Below, piece by piece: positions 9,065-17,350 of a stretch of DNA of 64,000 nucleotides. The notes under the pieces are model-generated. The model saw only the letters and a list, made by a program, of their open reading frames with translations, was not told where the DNA came from and did not search any database. This DNA comes from Marinomonas lutimaris (GTDB lineage Bacteria > Pseudomonadota > Gammaproteobacteria > Pseudomonadales > Marinomonadaceae): assembly GCF_019426345.1 (NCBI RefSeq), contig NZ_JAHLLW010000006.1:62001-126000 (forward strand), written 5' to 3'. The position numbers and the translations under genes were made by a program. Position 1 is the first letter of the stretch. Each line of letters starts with the position of its first letter.

Positions 9065-9790
9065 ATGAAAAAAGCATTCTTGGCATTACTATTGTTCTCC
9101 CCATTTGTCGCTCAAGCTGACGGTAGCATAGGCGTCATTGGCGCTGTATCAGAATCTGTATACAAAGAAACAGATAACCAAGCTAAATTCCTGCCCAACA
9201 TAGGTTATGAAGGAGAAAACTTTTTCCTTCAATTGCCTGAAGTTGGTTATCGCTTTTTACCAAAACAATCACCTCAAAACTTTTCCGTCGGCTTATCTTA
9301 CGAAAGCTCAAACTTTGACCCTGACGATTCGGATGATATAAACATTCAACAACTTGATGACAGAGATGACAGCATTATGGCTTTTGCGAGCTATAAAATT
9401 GGCCCTCTATCAACAAAATTGGCACAAGATATTAGCGGTGAACATGACGGCTACTATGCACAAATCGCTTTAGGGTATCCGCTTCCTGTTGGCGCATGGA
9501 AAGTCATACCATCCATATCTTATCGCTATATGGACAGCAAAATGAGCAATCACTTGTTCGGTGTTTCTCGAAGCGAATCTGCAAACACCGGTGGTACTAT
9601 TACTGCCTACGATTCAGGTGCAATTGCTCAAATCAGATATGGAATAAGAGGTATTTACCCACTTTCAGAAAGTGTAAATCTGATGCTAGGCATTAATCAC
9701 ACTAGGTTTGATAGTGAAATTTTAAAAAGCCCTATTGTAGAAGACAATACAATCACGTCTGTCTTAGCCGGTGTTATCTTTTCATTTTAA
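9065..9790 (+). CDS. MipA/OmpV family outer membrane protein
   Basis: Outer membrane beta-barrel of the MipA/OmpV family; members are implicated in scaffolding murein enzymes or in osmotic and antibiotic response, but the function of this one is not known. 241 aa. Signal peptide MKKAFLALLLFSPFVAQA with cleavage before DG. Alternating amphipathic beta-strands, a GYPLPVGAWKVIPSISYRYMD strand-turn region near 140-160, and a terminal Phe (VIFSF), typical for BAM-assembled barrels. Monocistronic. Confidence 0.8.
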   Translation: MKKAFLALLLFSPFVAQADGSIGVIGAVSESVYKETDNQAKFLPNIGYEGENFFLQLPEVGYRFLPKQSPQNFSVGLSYESSNFDPDDSDDINIQQLDDRDDSIMAFASYKIGPLSTKLAQDISGEHDGYYAQIALGYPLPVGAWKVIPSISYRYMDSKMSNHLFGVSRSESANTGGTITAYDSGAIAQIRYGIRGIYPLSESVNLMLGINHTRFDSEILKSPIVEDNTITSVLAGVIFSF

Positions 9791-9834
9791 AATATCACCT
9801 AACAGACAACCGAGCGCTTTCGGAATAAGAAATT

Positions 9835-10731
9835 ATGGATAAATGCTCCAATAACACCCAAGCCATGCTATTCGGACTTGGGGCCGTACTACTTTGGTCG
9901 ACTGTCGCCACAGCATTTTCTATATCACTTAAGCATTTCTCACCAACACAATTACTGCTTGTTGCTAATATCGTCTCATTAATATTTTTAACAACTTTAA
10001 TCGTATTTAAAGGTGAAGCAAAAAAACTCATTGGCTTTGCCAAACAATCATGGAAATCGTCTTTATTTTTTGGCGCGATCAATCCATTTCTTTATTACCT
10101 AATATTACTGCAAGCCTACAACACACTTCCAGCACAAGAAGCTCAAGCAATAAATTACACTTGGGCAATTATGCTTAGCTTTATGGCGGTTCCAATACTT
10201 AAACAACGACTAAAAAACGCGGACTATATCGCCGCCGCTGCCTGCTATTTTGGAGTACTCTATATATCTACTCGCGGCCAAATAGCATCACTGGAGTTTT
10301 CAAACGTCACAGGTGTTGCCTTCGCCCTTCTAAGCACTATCATTTGGGCTCTTTATTGGTTATTGAACACAAAAGACAAACGCCCCAGTTTAATCGGCCT
10401 AACGCTTAATTTTGCCTTTGCACTACCTTTAATCACTATATTTGCAGGCGTCACAGGTGAACTAAGCCATTGGGACAATAAAGGGCTGTGGGGCGCAATT
10501 TATATTGGTTTATTTGAAATGGGGCTAAGTTTTGTATTATGGAATAGAGCCTTAAAACTAACGACTAACGCTAGCCAAGTCGCGAACTTAATATTTCTAT
10601 CGCCATTACTATCTATTATTTGGCTTTCACAATTTACTGGTGAGCCTATATTAGGTTCCACACTTATTGGTTTAGCTTGTATTTTAGTTGGTTTATTTAT
10701 TCAAAACTGGGCAAAAAGAAAAAAACAATAA
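9835..10731 (+). CDS. EamA/DMT-superfamily transporter
   Basis: 298 aa integral membrane protein with about ten spans arranged as two EamA repeats, the drug/metabolite transporter fold. Motifs: FGLGAVLLWSTVATAF at the N-terminus and YIGLFEMGLSFVLWNRAL in the second repeat. Likely exports a small metabolite or amino acid; the substrate cannot be read from sequence. It is followed nine bases later by a second DMT gene on the same strand, so the pair is likely an operon and the products may act as neighbours. Confidence 0.85.
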   Translation: MDKCSNNTQAMLFGLGAVLLWSTVATAFSISLKHFSPTQLLLVANIVSLIFLTTLIVFKGEAKKLIGFAKQSWKSSLFFGAINPFLYYLILLQAYNTLPAQEAQAINYTWAIMLSFMAVPILKQRLKNADYIAAAACYFGVLYISTRGQIASLEFSNVTGVAFALLSTIIWALYWLLNTKDKRPSLIGLTLNFAFALPLITIFAGVTGELSHWDNKGLWGAIYIGLFEMGLSFVLWNRALKLTTNASQVANLIFLSPLLSIIWLSQFTGEPILGSTLIGLACILVGLFIQNWAKRKKQ

Positions 10732-10740
10732 GGACAATAC

Positions 10741-11634
10741 ATGCCAGCATTCATCTACCTATTAGCGCCTATTTTTTTCTGGTCAGGCAACTACATTTTA
10801 GGACGATTGACCGTTTCCAATGGAATTGACCCTTTTTCAATCTCTTTCTTACGCTGGAGCCTTGCCTGCCTAATCATTTTGCCTTTTGCTTATAAGAAGC
10901 TTTGGCAAGAACGAAGCATTATCGCCAAAAACTGGCCTTTACTTGTTCTTTTCGGCTGGCTTGGTATTTGTAATTACAACCTTTTCCTTTACATAGGACT
11001 GAGAACCACAACCGTCACCAATGCAGTATTACTTAATTCGATTATGCCTGTGATGATACTCATTACAGCTCGCCTACTGCTGGGAAACAAAACCTCTTGG
11101 TTACAAAATACCGGAATACTTATTTCGACCATCGGCGCCATAACCATTGTTAGTCGGGGCAGTTTAAATACTTTTTTACATCTCAGTTTTTCACAAGGCG
11201 ACTTATGGATTATTACCGCGGCTATAAGCTGGGCTATTTATTCAGTACTCATCGTAAAGCGCCCCAAAGAAATGTCTTTGATCGGTTTCTTTGCCTGCAC
11301 TGCAATTATAGGGACCTTGATTCAAGCACCTCTATTTTTACTATTTGGACACAGCCAACTAGCTGACTTCACAGCAAGTAACTGGGGAGCCATCGTCTAT
11401 ATGGGATTATTTGCTTCGATTGGGGCTTTTTTATGCTGGAATACTGGCGTACAAAAACTAGGCGCAGCCACCGCTGGACACTTCATACACCTACTACCAG
11501 TATTCAGCATTGGTCTATCGGTTATTTTCTTAGGTGAGCAATTACTTAGCTTTCACTATGCCGGCATCACACTTATCTTTTCCGGCATTTTTGTCGCAAC
11601 CGTATTAAACAAAAAACGTCAACAAACAGCCTAA
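10741..11634 (+). CDS. EamA/DMT-superfamily transporter
   Basis: 297 aa, about ten membrane spans, two EamA repeats (APIFFWSGNYILGR in repeat one, AAISWAIYSVLIVKRPKE at the start of repeat two, VYMGLFASIGAFLCWN near the end). Downstream partner of the preceding DMT gene. Its stop overlaps the end of the convergent third DMT gene by four bases. Substrate unknown. Confidence 0.85.
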   Translation: MPAFIYLLAPIFFWSGNYILGRLTVSNGIDPFSISFLRWSLACLIILPFAYKKLWQERSIIAKNWPLLVLFGWLGICNYNLFLYIGLRTTTVTNAVLLNSIMPVMILITARLLLGNKTSWLQNTGILISTIGAITIVSRGSLNTFLHLSFSQGDLWIITAAISWAIYSVLIVKRPKEMSLIGFFACTAIIGTLIQAPLFLLFGHSQLADFTASNWGAIVYMGLFASIGAFLCWNTGVQKLGAATAGHFIHLLPVFSIGLSVIFLGEQLLSFHYAGITLIFSGIFVATVLNKKRQQTA

Positions 11635-12494
11635 CCCCTATTTCGCGCCATTCGAGTACTGATCACAATGCTTGAAAAAATAAACAGCATTCCAAGAATG
11701 GCGTAAATATCAGGAACATGCCCCCAAACTACCCACCCCCAGAATCCACTAAACACAACACCAACATAACTAATCGGTGAAACAATACTGGCTGGCGCAT
11801 AGGTATAAGCCAAATTATAAAGATACATACCGACATATAAAGTGACAGTGACCACAGCCACCAGCGGCCATACCGCAACAGGCAAAATCAAAGAGTCTCC
11901 CTGCAGCAGCATCAACGGCAGAGACAATACTGTCGACACGAAAAAGTATACAAATAAAGTTTCTTGTCCAGATACTTGCTGAGAAAGCATACGAGTCGTC
12001 ACCATAGACAAGGCCAAGCCAATAGCGGAAATAAAGCCAACAATATGCCAAGGATTCAAATGATCAGGCGTAGGGTGAATAACAAATGCCACACCAATAA
12101 AACCAATTATAAGCGGTAACCAACGCGCCCTTGGAATCCTGATTTTATGCAGTATTAATACGATAAAAGGAACACACAATGGCGCGCAAGTTCGAAGCAA
12201 AGACGCCTCCACCAAAGGAATATGATTCAACGACCAGTAATAAAAAAGAAAACCAATGAAGCCACCAAAGCTGCGCAAAAAATGAATTTTCCATATTAAA
12301 AGCGGCCGTTTTTGCCAACGCCCTCGCATTTGAGGCAGGAGTATTAAGGCGCAAAATAAGCTCTGCCAGAAAACCAAGGTTGATACTGCGATCATGGTTT
12401 GAGCCTGCTTGGCTACCAATGCGGTGAGCGACATAACAAACGCATAAGCGATTGTCATCAAAATGCCTTTCTTCACTAACTCATGATCATCCAA
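11631..12494 (-). CDS. EamA/DMT-superfamily transporter
   Basis: 287 aa, about ten spans. N-terminal repeat includes FWQSLFCALILLPQ and LRSFGGFIGFLFYYWSL, which resemble the S-adenosylmethionine-type or YdcZ-like DMT permeases. Convergent with the two DMT genes on the other strand and distinct from them in sequence, so not a recent duplicate. Substrate unknown. Confidence 0.84.
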   Translation of the reverse strand: MDDHELVKKGILMTIAYAFVMSLTALVAKQAQTMIAVSTLVFWQSLFCALILLPQMRGRWQKRPLLIWKIHFLRSFGGFIGFLFYYWSLNHIPLVEASLLRTCAPLCVPFIVLILHKIRIPRARWLPLIIGFIGVAFVIHPTPDHLNPWHIVGFISAIGLALSMVTTRMLSQQVSGQETLFVYFFVSTVLSLPLMLLQGDSLILPVAVWPLVAVVTVTLYVGMYLYNLAYTYAPASIVSPISYVGVVFSGFWGWVVWGHVPDIYAILGMLFIFSSIVISTRMARNRG

Positions 12495-12600
12495 TGCAAG
12501 GTCACTCTTTTATATGAATAAAAACAGAAAGAATATTTAACCCAATCAAGCGACATTGTCGAGCGATTAGCTTTTCAGCACTAGACTTTCCCGCACTAGG

Positions 12601-13293
12601 CTAAACCACACCAAGATAACGAGAAAAAAGCGGATGAGGTTCGATTTGAGATAAGACAGACACAGGTTCATGAGCCGTAATACACCCCTGCTCAATCAAA
12701 ATAACACGCCCACCCACCAAGCTCGCTTCTTGTGGCAAATGCGATACCAATAGTGTGGTTAAGCCTAATTCTAAGGTGACTTCATTAACCAAGTAGAGCA
12801 TTTCTTCCCGTAAAGCAGGATCCAAAGCACTAAATGGCTCATCAAGTAATAGGATCGGCTTTTTTCGTACCAATGCCCGTGCAATGGCGACACGTTGTGC
12901 TTGTCCCCCAGACAAAGCCTGTGGATAGCGGTCTTTTTTATCAACAAGTTGCGTTTTTTCAAGCGCCCATTGAATTTTTGCTTTTTGCTCACTATTCAAA
13001 GAGAGAGAAGGAGATAATCCAATGGCAACATTTTGCCAAACCGTTAATTGCGGGAATAAGTTGTCACTTTGAAATAAGGTCGAAATGGGTCTTTCGTAAG
13101 CAGGCAAAGAAAGCAGAGACTCTTCGTTGAAAAAAAGCTCACCACGGCCAGCCAGAAAACCACCCAACAAATGTAAAAGTGTACTTTTTCCTTCGCCACT
13201 GCCACCAAGTAATGTGGTGACACCAGGGGAAATATCCACGCAATAATTCGCATGAAAGCTCTCCCAATCATATTGAAGGTCAATTTTTAACAC
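12601..13293 (-). CDS. thiQ: Thiamine ABC transporter ATP-binding protein
   Basis: Energises thiamine/TPP import. 230 aa. Walker A LLGGSGEGKSTLL (about 28-41), Q-loop LFQSDNLFPQL, signature LSGGQAQRVAIARAL, Walker B ILLLDEPFSALD and H-loop SHLPQEA are all present. Overlaps the end of thiP by 14 bases. Last gene of the riboswitch-controlled thiB-thiP-thiQ operon. Confidence 0.95.
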   Translation of the reverse strand: MLKIDLQYDWESFHANYCVDISPGVTTLLGGSGEGKSTLLHLLGGFLAGRGELFFNEESLLSLPAYERPISTLFQSDNLFPQLTVWQNVAIGLSPSLSLNSEQKAKIQWALEKTQLVDKKDRYPQALSGGQAQRVAIARALVRKKPILLLDEPFSALDPALREEMLYLVNEVTLELGLTTLLVSHLPQEASLVGGRVILIEQGCITAHEPVSVLSQIEPHPLFSRYLGVV

Positions 13294-14875
13294 GAACCAT
13301 TACTCCACCAATAAAGCGAGACGAACAATAAAACAAGATCAAGCACAGAGAGATTAATACCACAGCAACACAGGCGCCCTCTTCCAGCTGATAAGAGCCA
13401 ATCAATTGAAACAAATACAAGGGTAAAGACACCAAGCCCTGACTACCAAATAACGCAATCACGCCCATATCCCCCAAAGAAAGCAAAAGAGCATACCCAA
13501 AAGCTTGCGCTACACTTGATCTAATCAACGGCCACTCCAGACGCCATCGAGCCCAAGACTGAATACCTAAACTTAGATAAATATTTCGAAAACGCCGCTC
13601 TTGTTGATACATTACAGGCATCAAAGCTCTCAGTACAAAAGGTAGCGCCATAACCGCATTGACCCACACCACAATCCAATAACTCGACCGCAGCCCCCAG
13701 CCAAAATCACGTAAAGTCAAAAACAAACCTGTGGCAATCACCAAACCTGGCACCATTAAAATCATATTTCCCAGATGCTCGATTTTACTTGGTAAAAAAG
13801 CAAAATACTGACGTGCCATACAGAACCGCGCCAACACACCGAAACTGACACCAAGCAGCAAACTCACCAGCGCTGCAGGAACCGCAATTTTCAATGAAAC
13901 CAACACTGCACTCCATAGAGCAACAGACTGTAATGTATTTAAAAAAACTGGCGAAAAAATCGGATCAAAAATGGCTAAAAAAGGCGGAATAACCAATACA
14001 AACGCACAGAACAATGCCAAAAAATCTGCCGACTTAGCCCAGAATGAGTCTTTGATTATGTAGCTTTTTACCGCTAACAAACTCACATCTTGCCGATTAA
14101 CCGGTGCAATACGATACACAATGACCGCAAATAAAGTGCATATGGACACCTGAAGCAAAGCTAAAAAACTGGCTTTGTTGAGGTCAAAATCAAATCTAAG
14201 CGCCTGATAAATGGCCACTTCCAAGGTGCTATATTTTGGACCGCCACCTAAGCTTAACACCACAGCAAAGCTAGAGAAGCACAACATGAAAATTAGTACA
14301 AAGGCTCCAGGCAGAACCTTTTTCATGTAGTGCCATTCAATCCAACGAAAGGCCGCCCAACGAGAAAAACCTAACTGCGAAGCCTGACGCCACTGCCCTG
14401 ATGGAATTAAGTCATAACCTTGCAACAAAAGGCGTACGGCCAACGGCATATTAAAAAATACATGGGCAAGCAAGATACCCACCAAACCATACAAGGGAAC
14501 TTGCACCCCAAACAACTGATTCAGCCACCCGGTACGACCATAGACAACCACCAAGCCTAAAATCGCCACAATGGTTGGCACCACCATGGAAACTGAAAAC
14601 AATTGCAGTAAAGCAGATCGGCCATAAAACTGGCGATGAATAAGACAAGAAGCAACAGGAATAGCAATAAGTAAGCTAATACTACTGCTTAGCAGCGCTT
14701 GCCATAAGGAAAAACGAACAACCCGCCAAAGGTAAGGTTGTTGCAGGTAGCCAAGCCAAGAATGCAATTCGCTATAACGCAAAAGAGCCGCCAAGCTGGC
14801 AGCCCCCATTAATAGGAAAAAAACGACACCCAATAGCGCCGGCAACAATCTCTTTACTGTTCGAAAAGAAAGCAC
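13280..14875 (-). CDS. thiP: Thiamine ABC transporter permease
   Basis: Inner membrane permease for thiamine/TPP. 531 aa with about twelve spans in two halves, as is usual for the fused ThiP/FbpB type. Each half has a cytoplasmic EAA-like loop (ASQLGFSRWAAFRWIEW near 180-200 and SLGIQSWARWRLEWPLI near 450-470) that docks to ThiQ. Starts ten bases after the thiB stop. Confidence 0.94.
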   Translation of the reverse strand: MLSFRTVKRLLPALLGVVFFLLMGAASLAALLRYSELHSWLGYLQQPYLWRVVRFSLWQALLSSSISLLIAIPVASCLIHRQFYGRSALLQLFSVSMVVPTIVAILGLVVVYGRTGWLNQLFGVQVPLYGLVGILLAHVFFNMPLAVRLLLQGYDLIPSGQWRQASQLGFSRWAAFRWIEWHYMKKVLPGAFVLIFMLCFSSFAVVLSLGGGPKYSTLEVAIYQALRFDFDLNKASFLALLQVSICTLFAVIVYRIAPVNRQDVSLLAVKSYIIKDSFWAKSADFLALFCAFVLVIPPFLAIFDPIFSPVFLNTLQSVALWSAVLVSLKIAVPAALVSLLLGVSFGVLARFCMARQYFAFLPSKIEHLGNMILMVPGLVIATGLFLTLRDFGWGLRSSYWIVVWVNAVMALPFVLRALMPVMYQQERRFRNIYLSLGIQSWARWRLEWPLIRSSVAQAFGYALLLSLGDMGVIALFGSQGLVSLPLYLFQLIGSYQLEEGACVAVVLISLCLILFYCSSRFIGGVMVRVKN

Positions 14876-14885
14876 TTAACGCCTA

Positions 14886-15899
14886 TTATCGAGTCGTGGC
14901 ATTTAACCACTCATCAATCCAAGCTTTACGATGTTGCGCCACATCTTTTGCAGGCAAGACGAGACTCTTTGTTGGCTCTAAAGCGCTATCAAACGCCGCT
15001 GGTAATTTCTCATCTAGCTTGACTACTGGCAGCATCCAGTTGCCCGTTGCAACCGTTGACTGGAAACCAGGGTGCAGAATGAACTGCATAAACTGCTTCG
15101 CCAAAGCTGGATGAGGTGCATCTTTCATCATTGCAGCCACTTCAATTTGTGGATAAAGACCTTCACTGGCAGTGGCTGCTTTATACTTATTATCCCCTTC
15201 TGCAACAATATGGTAAGCAGGAGACGTGGTATAACTCAACACAACATCCGCTTCACCTTTCAAGAATAAACCATAGGCATCAGACCAACTTTTCGTTACT
15301 GTCACCGTATGAGAAGCTAGACTATCCCATGCATCAGCGGCGTTTTCACCGTAAACTGACTTCATCCATAACAACAAACCAAGTCCAGGTGTGCTTGTGC
15401 GAGGATCCTGATAAATAACACGCAAGTTTTGGTTATTTACTATATCTTTCAAACTGCTTGGTGGATTTTGAAGTGTTTCAGAGTTGTAAATAAAAGCAAA
15501 GTGACCTTGATCAAATGGTACAAAGGTTTTATCTGACCAACCGCCATCGATAATAACAGCCGAAGTATCAACAGCATGGTTCGCTAATAAGCCTGTCTGC
15601 TTTGCCGCTTCCATTAAGTTCAGATCTAACCCCAAAAGTACATCAGCTTGTGATGACTTACCTTCTAGCTGCGCACGAGACAAGATACCAACCGAAGAAT
15701 CCAGTGCAACAAAATTTACTTCGCAGGCGCACTCTTTTTCGAAATTAGCTTTTATCTTCGGCCCTGGGCCCCAATCGGATGCAAATGCGTCATAGGTATA
15801 TACATTCAGAGTATCCATGGCTAATGTGACAGGCGAAACAATGACGCCAAAACTAACAGCAGCCGCAGAAAAAAGAGAAGTTAACGAAAATGGTTTCAA
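14886..15899 (-). CDS. thiB: Thiamine-binding periplasmic protein
   Basis: Periplasmic receptor delivering thiamine, TMP or TPP to ThiPQ. From the TTG at 15899 the protein is about 337 aa and begins with a clean signal peptide (MKPFSLTSLFSAAAVSFGV, ending near VTLA) followed by the mature LNVYTYDAFASDWGPGP typical of ThiB. AGGAG lies seven bases before this TTG. A longer frame from another TTG at 15944 adds 15 residues ahead of the signal peptide without a ribosome binding site and is less likely. ThiB-type residues IYQDPRTSTPGLGLLLWMK are present. First gene after the TPP riboswitch. Confidence 0.93.
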   Translation of the reverse strand: MKPFSLTSLFSAAAVSFGVIVSPVTLAMDTLNVYTYDAFASDWGPGPKIKANFEKECACEVNFVALDSSVGILSRAQLEGKSSQADVLLGLDLNLMEAAKQTGLLANHAVDTSAVIIDGGWSDKTFVPFDQGHFAFIYNSETLQNPPSSLKDIVNNQNLRVIYQDPRTSTPGLGLLLWMKSVYGENAADAWDSLASHTVTVTKSWSDAYGLFLKGEADVVLSYTTSPAYHIVAEGDNKYKAATASEGLYPQIEVAAMMKDAPHPALAKQFMQFILHPGFQSTVATGNWMLPVVKLDEKLPAAFDSALEPTKSLVLPAKDVAQHRKAWIDEWLNATTR

Positions 15900-15904
15900 A
15901 GTGT

Positions 15905-15925
15905 CGCTCCTAAAATAAGTGAGCG
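15905..15925 (-). promoter_or_regulatory. Hairpin masking the thiB ribosome binding site
   Basis: Minus strand: CGCTC, 11-base loop, GAGCG. The second arm covers most of the AGGAG ribosome binding site for the TTG start at 15899. This fits translational control by the upstream TPP aptamer. No intrinsic terminator is visible between aptamer and gene. Confidence 0.5.
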
Positions 15926-15996
15926 GCGTACAGGGAAATGGCAAGAATTGTATTTGAGCTACTGTAAATATATCGGTAGTTCAACTTGCTATCTCG

Positions 15997-16089
15997 ATTC
16001 CTACGCCAGCATGATCTGGATCAGGTTCGGTGGGTTAGCAGACAATCTGCTTCTCAGCTCTAACATTTACTAAATGCTAAAGCACCCCA
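15997..16089 (-). ncRNA. TPP riboswitch (THI element)
   Basis: Minus strand carries the classic aptamer signatures in order: GGGGTGC, GCTGAGA, ACCC, GAACCTGATCCAGATCATGC and GCGTAGG. Lies about 100 bases before thiB and between waaA and the thi operon. Expected to switch off thiBPQ when TPP is plentiful. Confidence 0.96.
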
Positions 16090-16121
16090 TGAGATAATGT
16101 GCGCTTATTGTAAAGAGTCGA

Positions 16122-17348
16122 TCAACGGAAGTCTATTTCAGCAAGCACTCTAGTGACAGCACCTTGATTTTTTTCGGCAAAACGCAACGCCGTTTGACCA
16201 AGGCGGAAACGCTGAGATGATTGTCCAGCAAGGTCCATGACCACTTTTTCTAATTGCAATTCGTCTTGGCAACGAATGGCCCCATTCACCTGCAAAAGTT
16301 GCTCGGTAATATCCTGAAAATTAAAGGTGTATGGGCCAACCAAAATAGCCTTACCAAGTAACGCTGGCTCAATCGGGTTATGACCACCACGTTTAATCAA
16401 GCTACCACCCACAAAAGCCATATCAGAAGCTTGGTAGTAATTCATTAATTCACCCATAGAGTCGCCAATCACCACATCAAAATTAGTCCATTGATCAAGT
16501 GGCGCTTGGGTACGAAGAGCGACGCGCTCAAAAGACTTCATCGCTAAGGCTTTTACCACTTCAAAGCGTTCCGGATGACGAGGAACTAGTATCAACAATG
16601 CATCAGGGTATTTTTGCAACAGTGTCTTATGAACTCGCAACAGCATTTCATCTTCGCCTTGATGAGTACTTCCACCCACCCAGACAAATCGAGAACCTAA
16701 CTGTCTACGCCAATTAGCTTCAAACACCTCTGGCGGCACGGCAAGATCAAATTTAATACTTCCAGTTACCATTACCTTTTTTGCGCCTAACGCCTCAAAA
16801 CGCACTGCATCTGCTTGTGCATGAGCCAAAAAACAATCAGGTAAAGCAAATAAGGGTTTAGAAATAGTCGAAAACTTCTGATAGCGCTGAAAAGAACGCT
16901 CACTCAAACGTGCATTTACTACCTCAATACGCAGCCCTAACTTTTTAGCCTGTTGCAATAAGTTAGGCCAAAGCTCAGTCTCAACAATCAATAAATGCTT
17001 GCAAGTCAGTTTTTTTAGCGCCCTTTTAACACTTGAGGGCCAATCCATAGGTAAATATCTATGCTCGGCAAATGGGAAGGTTTTTACTACTTGTTCAGCA
17101 CCGGTGGGAGTCATGGTGGTGATTAATAAGCGATGTGTAGGGTATTTTTCACGCCACTGAAGCACCAATGGACGCACAGCAAGCACCTCACCTACAGACG
17201 CACAATGAATCCATAAATCAGCTTCAACAGAGGGCCAAAAACCAAACGCCTCTTTCGAACGATAATGCTGGTAGGTTTTCTTAAAACGCCGGATTTTCGA
17301 TAAAATCACCGGCGTCAATAAAACCAATAAAGAACGATACAACCACAT
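16122..17348 (-). CDS. waaA: 3-deoxy-D-manno-octulosonic acid (Kdo) transferase
   Basis: Inner membrane-bound GT30 enzyme that adds Kdo to lipid IVA, the first core step of LPS. 408 aa. N-terminal membrane anchor (MWLYRSLLVLLTPVI), glycine-rich acceptor region WIHCASVGEVLAVRPL near 45-60, and the C-terminal donor-binding part GHNPIEPALLGKAILVGP. Starts two bases after the msbA stop. Third gene of the hldE-msbA-waaA operon. Confidence 0.95.
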   Translation of the reverse strand: MWLYRSLLVLLTPVILSKIRRFKKTYQHYRSKEAFGFWPSVEADLWIHCASVGEVLAVRPLVLQWREKYPTHRLLITTMTPTGAEQVVKTFPFAEHRYLPMDWPSSVKRALKKLTCKHLLIVETELWPNLLQQAKKLGLRIEVVNARLSERSFQRYQKFSTISKPLFALPDCFLAHAQADAVRFEALGAKKVMVTGSIKFDLAVPPEVFEANWRRQLGSRFVWVGGSTHQGEDEMLLRVHKTLLQKYPDALLILVPRHPERFEVVKALAMKSFERVALRTQAPLDQWTNFDVVIGDSMGELMNYYQASDMAFVGGSLIKRGGHNPIEPALLGKAILVGPYTFNFQDITEQLLQVNGAIRCQDELQLEKVVMDLAGQSSQRFRLGQTALRFAEKNQGAVTRVLAEIDFR

Positions 17349-17350
17349 GA

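Noticed and set aside
9835-12494. Three adjacent EamA genes as a recent tandem duplication
   Set aside because: The proteins differ throughout and one is on the opposite strand; only the fold is shared.
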